NCBI GenBank assembly: GCA_949825025.1
Contig: OX463784.1
Span: forward strand, 1,203,168 to 1,267,167
Length of the DNA: 64,000 nt
Source of the DNA: Siphlonurus alternatus
Lineage: Eukaryota; Arthropoda; Insecta; Ephemeroptera; Siphlonuridae
Direction of reading: 5' to 3'
The notes beneath the pieces were generated by a model that ran no database searches, was not told where the DNA came from, and saw nothing but the letters and a program-made list of their open reading frames with translations. The position numbers and the translations under genes are program-made. Below, piece after piece: positions 23,711-64,000 of this stretch. How positions within the stretch are numbered: the first letter of the stretch is position 1; each line of letters starts with the position of its first letter.

Positions 23711-23992
23711 CAAAGTCTTCTGCTCATTGTTAATAAACAAAGTATTGTTGTGTAATGTCTGTCGCGTGAAAGAAAAAACATGGGACGGTTGTTGATTTAC
23801 ATGTTAACTTATGGAAAATGACCGTAAATTATAAAAGTTGTTGTGTCTACTAGCGCCAACTATGCCATTACGTTCTCTGCTCTGGTGGTGAAATCAGGCA
23901 CTACGTCGTCCCATGTTTAACAATGAAAAAGGCTTCATGTGACAGACATTATAAACAATGGTTTGTTACAACCATTGCGAGTAGAAGACTTG
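23711..23992 (+). mobile_element. 282-bp MITE ('aaagtcttctgctc' family), copy 1
   Basis: Ends 'caaagtcttctgctc' and 'gagtagaagactt' form terminal inverted repeats. Interior phrases 'gatttacatgttaacttatg' and 'cgtcccatgtttaacaatg' recur in the copies at 37287, 50131, 57226 and partly 52690. Confidence 0.85.
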
Positions 23993-23999
23993 ACATAAA

Positions 24000-24690
24000 C
24001 TAATTGTATGATTTGTGATACTGTACGTAAAAAGTAGGAGGTAAAATGAAAGACGACTTTAATGTGAGTGAGAGTTTACTATTTATAATTAAATATTTAC
24101 ATAAACTTACATGCTAGACATATACACAATTCTATAACAAATATATTTTATAATTATTATTTTTTTTAAAGATATAATTTCTCAATTCATAATTTTTCTT
24201 CCGTTTTTTTTTTAATAATGGACCACACACAAATTTTGAATCAAATAAATGAAGTTTTCAAACAAAATTTAACATATCCATAGAACATACAATCACAATC
24301 AAACACAATTTTGACCATCATTTATTTGATAACAAAATACATGTGGGTGGTCCATTTTAATTATTATTTATTACCCAAATTGGTAGCATTGGGTAAGTTA
24401 GTCTATCACAAGAGCAAAAGTCTGCACACGTTGGTAAAATACCGGCTACGTAAAATTGGTACAAAAATACGTCTTTTTTTAATATTTTTTAATTTTAATT
24501 CCACTCCATTATATTGCTCTATACGTGCATTTTTTTTTTTTTTCCGTATTTAAAATTATGATTCCTTTTTTTAATATTTATATTAAAGTGGAAAAATTAA
24601 AATTAAATTTCCACTCCTGAGTTGACCGTCAAGTAATCTAAACCGTTGGTACCAACCAGCGGTGGTTGGGGGGGGGAAGGGGGGGCTATG
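24000..24690. other. AT-rich intergenic sequence
   Basis: Contains an imperfect inverted repeat with 'atggaccacacacaaatttt' near 24219 against 'acatgtgggtggtccatttt' near 24339. Ends in a G-rich run at 24668-24687. No gene seen. Confidence 0.4.
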
Positions 24691-24698
24691 AAAACTGT

Positions 24699-25024
24699 GG
24701 AAGGAATTGTCATAGAAGGTTCAGTAGTCAGTCCAATGGAATCAGCTTGTCGTCAGGAGTCTATTGAACTGGCTACTGAACCTTCTATGATGACTCTTCG
24801 TTGTTATCCATGGAAGGAATTATCATAGAAGGTTCAGTAGCCAGTCCAATGGAACCAGCTCGTTGTCAGGAGTCTATTGAACTGGCTACTGAACCTTCTA
24901 TGATGACTCTTTCTTTGTTATCCATGGAAGGAATTATCATAGAAGGTTCAGTAGCCAGTCCAATGGAACCAGCTTGTCGTCAGGAGTCTATTGAACTAGC
25001 TACTGAAGCTTCTATGAAAACAAT
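24699..25024. repeat. 114-bp foldback minisatellite, array 1 (about 2.8 units)
   Basis: Units contain 'catagaaggttcagtag' and its complement 'ctactgaaccttctatg' around 'aaccagctcgtcgtcagg', so each unit folds into a hairpin. Only this array lies outside the Scm gene. Read on minus it is bounded by a donor-like 'acaa/gtgagtg' at about 25043 and an acceptor-like 'tccttccacag' at about 24698. Confidence 0.95.
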
Positions 25025-25421
25025 GTAAGTTTCTTCACTCACTTGTGGTACCAACTTTTATTCAATCAAGCTTGCTACTTAAGTATACCTTAGTGGTTCC
25101 TGTACTTGCATTTTAACATAAGGAAAAAAATAATTTACATATAAAAATTATGAAAACGGGGGAAATATACATTGACTATTTAATTTTTTTTTTGTATAAT
25201 GTTACAAAATTCATCATGCATTTGTAATTATTTACATACAACGCCTGTTCAATCAACATTGATTTTCAACATTTCAACATCAACTGCATGATCAGAGACA
25301 GTAAGAAGACATGTTAAATTTAACTTGGAAAAGTGCCTTAAAGGACGTGACTTTTTTCACAGTACAAACTGGTCTATCAGACTTTTTCACTGGCAACAAA
25401 AATTTGACTTTAACAACTTAA

Positions 25422-25760
25422 GGGTAAGATAACTCCACCAATGTTAAAAAAAATCCCTAACACAAAAATTATGAAATAAATTTAAAATATTCTCCTCTAC
25501 ACTCCCTATCAGTAGGTAAAATATCAGGTACACAAATACGATCTATTTTTTCAGTTATGAATTTTTGAAGTTGACTACTTTAACATGGAGAAATGAAACT
25601 TCCATGTTAAATTAGTCAACTTTAAAAATTATTAACTTAAAAACTAGATCGTATCTGTATACCTGATATTTTAGCTACTGATAGCCCCGTAGAGGAGAAC
25701 ATATTTTTTCAGAATTTTCGTGTGAGGAATTTTCTTTACATTGGTGGCGTTATCTTACCC
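25422..25760. mobile_element. GGGTAAGA-type foldback MITE
   Basis: TTAA flanks at 25418-25421 and 25761-25764; same arms as 23069-23413 with GGGTAAGATAAC ends. Confidence 0.9.
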
Positions 25761-25961
25761 TTAAAAATTTATTTACAACAATTTAGGAAGTTACATGGAC
25801 ACCAAATCTAACCAACCTTATTAGATCAGAATGATGTCACTAATTTTGGGGATTAAATTTTGATGTTGTTTATGAATTATGTTGTCAGTTAATTACACTT
25901 TTACTTGTTGCAATGTTTCCCAAAGGGCACAGACATATTTATGTTTACATATTAGAATATT

Positions 25962-26088
25962 AAATTAAGATTTTTAGAGCTTTTTCGCCATCCAATTATT
26001 ACATTATTATGAATACCAGTATCAACATTTTCATAGTAATGTAATAATCGGATGGTGAAAAAGTAATAAAAATCTTAATTTAATTTAA
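25962..26088. repeat. Short hairpin MITE (AT-rich), copy 1
   Basis: 'attaaattaagatttttaga' mirrors 'aaaaatcttaatttaattt', and 'gctttttcgccatccaatta' mirrors 'taatcggatggtgaaaaagt'. Same family as 54605-54752. Confidence 0.8.
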
Positions 26089-26139
26089 CTTGCGCCATCG
26101 CGTAATTGTCAGAAGTAAGAAATACAACAGAATGTTGAT

Positions 26140-26347
26140 TTGAATATTAGAATGTGTAATGAAGTTAAGAGAAATATGCCATTGTTTAAACAACATGAAG
26201 TAACAAATAATCATAATACTAGAAATATGCCATTGTTTAAACAACATGAAGTAACAAATAATCATAACACTAGAAAAGGGAATAATAAAATCTCTTCAAA
26301 GTGGTGCAGACATGAAATGTACAAAAAAGGTCCCTTTTTAAGCTGCC
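26140..26347 (+). mobile_element. LINE C-terminal fragment with internal duplication
   Basis: Reads NMPLFKQHEVTNNHNTR twice in tandem (51-bp duplication) and then MYKKGPFLSC, a form seen in the tail of LINE ORF2 proteins and similar to the fragment at 32612 (MYKNGPFQSC). Confidence 0.6.
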
Positions 26348-26351
26348 TTAA

Positions 26352-26698
26352 GGGTAAGGTAACGCCACCCATGTTAAAAAAAATCCCTCTCACAAAAATT
26401 CTGAAAAAAATTTAAAATGTTCTCCTCTACACCCCCTATCAGTAGCTAAAATATCAGGTATACAAATACGATCTAGTTTTTGAGTTATAAATTTTTAAAG
26501 TTGACTACTTTAACATGGAGAAATGAAACTCCCATGTTAAATTGGTCAACTTTAAAAATTCATAACTCAAAAACTAGATCGTATTTGTAAACCTGATATT
26601 TTAGGTACTGATAGGGGGTATAGAGGAGAACATTTTAAATCTTTTTCAGAATTTTTGTGAGAGGGATTTTTTTTAACATTGGTGGCGTTACCTTACCC
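26352..26698. mobile_element. GGGTAAGG-type foldback MITE
   Basis: TTAA flanks at 26348-26351 and 26699-26702; 347 bp, very similar to 23069-23413. It truncates or interrupts the LINE fragment to its left. Confidence 0.92.
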
Positions 26699-26702
26699 TT
26701 AA

Positions 26703-27365
26703 CAAGCTCCCCCTCTCAGTCATGAAAGAAAAAGGAAGGAACCCAAACAAGCTGGTATTAACGTTGTGTCGGTTGCGGCAAAAGTGTAACGGCCGTGGCG
26801 CTTTTCGGAACTAATTTAGGCTCGACTCCTCGTTAGAATAACATTGTCATATTTGGAGGCAAATATCGCAGGCAATATTCATTTTAGAACGAAATGCACT
26901 TGAATTTCTAATAAATGAAGAATTTGTTTATAAACTAGTATTTTTTTAAGAATTTTAGGACCAACAGTTTAAGCGTGGTTAATTTTTTTGTTAAGACACA
27001 GCGAAGCGGATGACAACGCCCCTAGAGCCTAAAATAGTTCCAGATTTGCCGCATGGCGCTGTAGCGATTACATTCGTCGACGCATTGGCGTTGCTTATGA
27101 TTTATCTCCTTCTTATTTTCTTCATGCTCTCAGTGAAAAATATTAGTCAATTTAAACTTTGTGTGAAGAAACTGCTTCAAGAAAAGTGTAAAAACATATC
27201 ATGAATGTGATTTTTAATTATGACAAGAACTATTTCAGTTTGAATCTAAAAAATGTCTATTGTGTGTGTACACTTTATTGACTTGTCCTATAAATCTAAA
27301 CAAAGGTTATTGTATATTACAACATTTTCATTGTAGGAGAAATGGAAATAAAAAATACAATTTGA
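26703..27365. other. Unassigned intergenic sequence
   Basis: A 64-codon open frame at 27010 has a hydrophobic middle but no support from splice signals or a known motif. Nothing else seen. Confidence 0.3.
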
Positions 27366-27372
27366 ATTAACC

Positions 27373-28440
27373 AACTCTTTGTGTAGTGGTTAGTACACTT
27401 GGCTCTCGTCCGAGAGGTCCCTGGTTCAAATCCCGAACACGGCAGACTTTTCGTGACTTGGGATGGGTGTGACCAGGGCAGTCTGCTACAGGCCGTCTTA
27501 CCCCCCACCACTCTTTTTATTAGTCGTCCGACTGAGCGGCCGGTTTACATGCATTCTTACGGGAGAGAGACCTCACTTTGCGCCCGGATCATGGCGATTT
27601 CACGGTATCTAGAGATTTGAAATTAAAAGTAAGTAAATGCTCATAGAGTCTAATATTACTCAACAACTTCCTTTTACCCGCAAAAATAATATTAATACGT
27701 CTAAATATGACTTTTATAAACCGGACGACTAGATTTAAAAAAAGTCTAAGCCCATTTCTAAAGCGATGACGTAGTATAGACTTTATATATATTTTGCATG
27801 ACTGTGGAATTGGACTCTACCTTAATGTGAATATTTACATTATTTTAACATCAAATCAAGTTAATTCCTGTAATCAAAATATTTATGAAGGTTGATTTTC
27901 TGTTTATTTGTGGTTTTGATATTCTGTGACGTCATACTATATTACCAGACTTATAAGTTATAACTCGGTTCCCGCCTTGCGTTTTTCTCGAAAAGTATGA
28001 TATTTATCAAATAATTAAAAATAACAGTGTGTAGAAAAAAATAATTCATGGACATCAGACTACAATTTACTTTCATTTTTCCACGTAAATATTATAAAAT
28101 AAATATTTTCTTACACGGAGGACCCATTTACTTTTAAAAATCCGGCTGACTAATATCAGTGAGATGACAGTCGAAAATCCATGTGAGACGGCCTGTAGGA
28201 GACTGCCCTGGTGTGACTGATTACTAGATGAAGAAGTTAGTAGGAGGAAGGCAGCTTAAAGCTGTCTATACTCCGCTGGGGTGATTAAGACCGCGGAATG
28301 TTGTGCAAACAACATGTGTGCCTCACTGAGAAACGATATTTAACTGTCTGGCGTGCAGACTGGGTATTAGGAGCCCCAGAGAGCACTGTGAACAATGTTG
28401 AAAAACAAGTTCCGCCATTGGTAACAAACAAACAAACAAA
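27373..28440 (+). mobile_element. tRNA-derived SINE split by a DNA element
   Basis: Head 27373-27445 has an A box (GTGTAGTGGTTAGTAC) and a B box (GGTTCAAATCC); the body 'cacggcagacttttcgtgac' runs to 27473 and resumes at 28211 ('gtgtgactgattactag ... ctgtctatactccgctg'). The tail is (caaa)n near 28425-28442. Two minus-strand relatives lie at 30957-31303 and 36440-36776. Confidence 0.85.
27474..28210. mobile_element. 737-bp non-autonomous DNA element with CAGGG ends
   Basis: Ends CAGGGCAGTCTGCTACAGG and CCTGTAGGAGACTGCCCTG are inverted repeats of about 25 nt. The flanking 'gtgtgac' is duplicated (27467-27473 and 28211-28217). CAGGG ends recall hAT-type elements, whose duplications are usually 8 bp; here I count 7. 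No transposase. Confidence 0.85.
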
Positions 28441-28620
28441 CAATTTGAATTTGACAAAGCAATAAAGTAACTCACAAACAACATCAAACCCTCCTTACTT
28501 ATGAGTGACATCATCTTGGCTGTTACAAGTATAGAGTTACCTCCCCGAGATTTTCACATTACATTTGACATTGGCTGTGACTTTTTCTATTCTAACTTTC
28601 TTCATTTCTTTGCTGATTAT

Positions 28621-28979
28621 GGTAGAGATAACACGGATCAGCTGTTCCACGTAGTTTTCTTTGATTAACATGTAGCAAATTCACACAAATTCTGTATTTT
28701 TTTTTAGAGGCAGATTTTAGTGCCTAAAAGCCATAGAAAAAAATTCAAAACAATTTAATGAGCCAATTTTTTTAATTTTCAGCATAGGGCTTTCCCTTGC
28801 AGAGACAAACCTTAATTTAAAAAAAATTGGCTCGTTAAATTGTTTTGAAACTTTTTCTATGGCTTTTAGGCACTAAAATCTGCCTCTCAGAAAGATTTCA
28901 GAATTTGTGTGAATTTGCCAAAGTTTATATGTTAATCAAAGGGGATTACGTCGAACAGCTAATCGACGTTACCTCTACC
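28621..28979. mobile_element. GGTAGAG-type foldback MITE
   Basis: GGTAGAGATAACACGGATC ... CGACGTTACCTCTACC followed by TTAA; the arms include 'gccatagaaaaaaattcaaa' mirrored at 28840-28866. Left flank TTAT is a decayed TTAA. Confidence 0.85.
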
Positions 28980-29174
28980 TTAAGTGAAAAAAGTGGAGAA
29001 CCTAAGCGTAAATAACTCTGCATATGTAATTTTTTTTTCTTTTTTTTTTTTTTTAATAAACATTCCAAGTTCCAACTTTGATTTGCTGTGAATTAAAAAA
29101 CATACATCGTCCGTGGAAAGGCATAATACTTTGAACATTATTTTGTTTTTGTCTTCTTATTATCGTTGATTTAA

Positions 29175-29831
29175 AGTAGATGGTCCATCTGCTGTTTGCA
29201 AAAAACAAAAACTAAGTTGGTATTTTCTAAAAATATTTCAAGTTGTCCTACATATGGAACTGATATCCAAAAAAATCTAACTAATATAGGTTCTCAAGAA
29301 AAAAATTCCAAAGTCAGAGAGGACTCGTCAATTAACATGGAGCCTTACCCGACAAAGACACTCAAATATCTTGAAAAAATAAACAGGTAGGTGGTATGAA
29401 TAAAATATGTTGATGTTCTATGACTTGAGCTTTAACAAAAAGCCAATAAAAAAAATCTGATCAATTAAATTTTTCCATAAAAACAAAAAACATTTTCCAT
29501 GTTAATTCCCATAAGAGAATTGATTTTATGTCAGGAAAAAGGAAAAAAGGATTTGAGAACATTTATATTTATAATAATTTTTTAGTTAAAGCTTGAGCAC
29601 ATGGCTATAATTTTATTCATACCACCTAATGGTGTATTTTTTCGAGATATTTGAGGGTTTTGTCAGGTAAGGCCCCATGTTAAATGACACATTCTCTCTG
29701 ACTTTGAAATTTTTTTGGAGAACCTGTGTTACAATTTTTTGGATTTCGGTTCCATATGTAGGACCACTTGAAATATTTTTAGAAAATGCTAACTCATTTT
29801 TATTTTTTTGTGATGGACCTTCCACTTCTAG
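29175..29831. mobile_element. AGTAGA-type foldback MITE, copy 1
   Basis: Preceded by TTAA (29171-29174). The left arm 'taaaaatatttcaagttgtc' mirrors 29763-29783, and 'acatggagccttacc' mirrors 29668-29684. Same family as 58353-59000 and 61675-62343. Confidence 0.8.
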
Positions 29832-30178
29832 ACAAATATCACCTTAAAAACATGAAACACAATTTCATCCACAACGTTTGGGCCACCTTTTTTTGTGCAA
29901 GCCAAGTTAAATTTTGTGTGAAAATGAGCCCAACATTAAAAATGGTGAGAAAAAAATACACCATTCACAAAAATTAACCAAATATAAAACTTTTGATGGA
30001 AAAGAATAACAAAATTTAAATGCAAAAAAAGGAAAACAATTTGCAGTTTTGGTGCGAAAGAAAAATATAAAATTCTGGAAAATAGATGGCAGGGGTATCT
30101 AAGCATTGAAATAAATTCAGAGAGTGCTGAAATAAACATGTTGGTCTGGCAAGTCATTTGAGAAAGTGGCCAATTAGA

Positions 30179-30493
30179 AAGGTAACCCAATGTTAAAAAA
30201 TCCCACACATGAAAATTATGAAAAAAATTTAGAATGTTCTTCTCTACATCCCCTATCAGAAGCTAAAATATCAGGTATACAAATTTGAGCTAGTTTCCAA
30301 GCTGTTAATTTTTATTCTGATTTAACATGAAGAAATGGAACTTCCATGTTAAATTAGTTAACTTAAAAAATTAACAACTCAAAAACTAGCTCAAATTTGT
30401 ATACCTGATATTTTAGCTACTGATAGGGGGTGAATTTTTTTCATAATTTTCATGTGTGTAAATTTTTAACATTGGGCATGTTAACTTTAACTC
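30179..30493. mobile_element. Diverged GGGTAAG-type foldback MITE
   Basis: 'aggtaacccaatgttaaaaa' on the left mirrors 'tttttaacattgggcatgtt' on the right, with the usual interior 'ctaaaatatcaggtatacaa'. It lies about 160 nt beyond the Scm stop codon and may fall in its 3' UTR. Confidence 0.75.
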
Positions 30494-30652
30494 AAACTGG
30501 AGAACCATTTTGAATCAACAATCAAATTAAATTCCTTCAAAATGAATTTGTTTTTTCAAGTGTGCTATTCGTTTTTAATTTCATTACTGAAAACTAGTTG
30601 AGAACATACAAGCACAAATGACAGGGCTATTATTTTGATGTGTCCACACTTA

Positions 30653-63866
<33,214 letters not shown>

Positions 63867-63894
<28 letters not shown>

Positions 63895-63929
63895 TTCTCG
63901 ACGTCCCTCGACTCAGCCTCAAAGTCTGC
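63867..63929 (-). CDS. Scm: Scm exon with start codon (ATG 63894-63892)
   Basis: Acceptor 'ttcacag' ends at 63930 and donor 'gtaaat' begins at 63866. The 35 nt before the ATG are 5' UTR; the 28 coding nt give MSTPPIKPR plus the first base of a Gly codon. Because the exon has its own acceptor, at least one upstream non-coding exon should lie to the right of the window. No promoter is visible here. Confidence 0.85.
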
Positions 63930-64000
63930 CTGTGAAAAAATTCAGTTAAAAAATATACGTGACCTAAAATTGATAAGCAGCCAGGTAATGAGAGTAACAA

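Noticed and set aside
27010..27204. 64-codon frame with a hydrophobic segment
   Set aside because: AT-rich sequence gives such frames by chance; no splice signal, promoter or family match was seen.
27373..27445. Functional tRNA gene
   Set aside because: A and B boxes are present, but the acceptor stem does not pair properly and the sequence runs into a SINE body shared with 30957-31303 and 36440-36776.

Overview
This is an AT-rich, intron-bearing, transposon-dense animal genomic window. The one complete host gene is a minus-strand orthologue of the Polycomb-group gene Scm (Sex comb on midleg). It has 13 exons with consistent splice phases, and the coding part runs from 63894 down to 30653. 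The deduced 700-residue protein has two FCS zinc fingers, two MBT repeats, a SLED (DUF3588) domain and a C-terminal SAM domain. Vertebrate SCMH1/SCML proteins lack the two N-terminal FCS fingers, so I infer an invertebrate. Dispersed fragments carrying the phrase 'gaaaccatggaaacctcag...' resemble repeats I know from insects and hint at an arthropod, but the species cannot be named from this window.

Layout: 1-6547 is a degenerate Ty3/gypsy-type LTR retrotransposon (5' LTR cut by the window edge). It keeps an RNase H remnant and a broken integrase, plus an unusual basic/coiled-coil ORF downstream of the integrase; protease and RT are missing. 6.5-16.2 kb is repeat territory: a 25-bp minisatellite, GC palindromes, a 32-bp CTAG-rich minisatellite, a TTAA-flanked inverted-repeat element and a 2.55-kb Foldback-like element. 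16.3-18.3 kb holds three short GC-rich exon candidates, two on plus and one on minus, of unidentified gene(s). 18.3-30.6 kb is intergenic with a broken LINE, many TTAA-flanked foldback MITEs and an interrupted tRNA-derived SINE. 30.65-63.9 kb is the Scm gene, whose introns are filled with MITEs, LINE tails, SINEs and a 4.9-kb giant foldback (39248-44133) that itself carries nested insertions.

The most interesting signal is a 114-bp minisatellite whose every unit is a foldback hairpin. It occurs five times in the window. Four copies lie in Scm introns, each abutting a splice site (about 14 to 50 nt away). One of them makes up about 135 of the 162 nt of intron 2, between the two zinc-finger exons, so that intron looks like an introner-type (transposon-derived) intron. 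Two of the arrays show higher-order repeat structure (342-bp and roughly 228-bp blocks).
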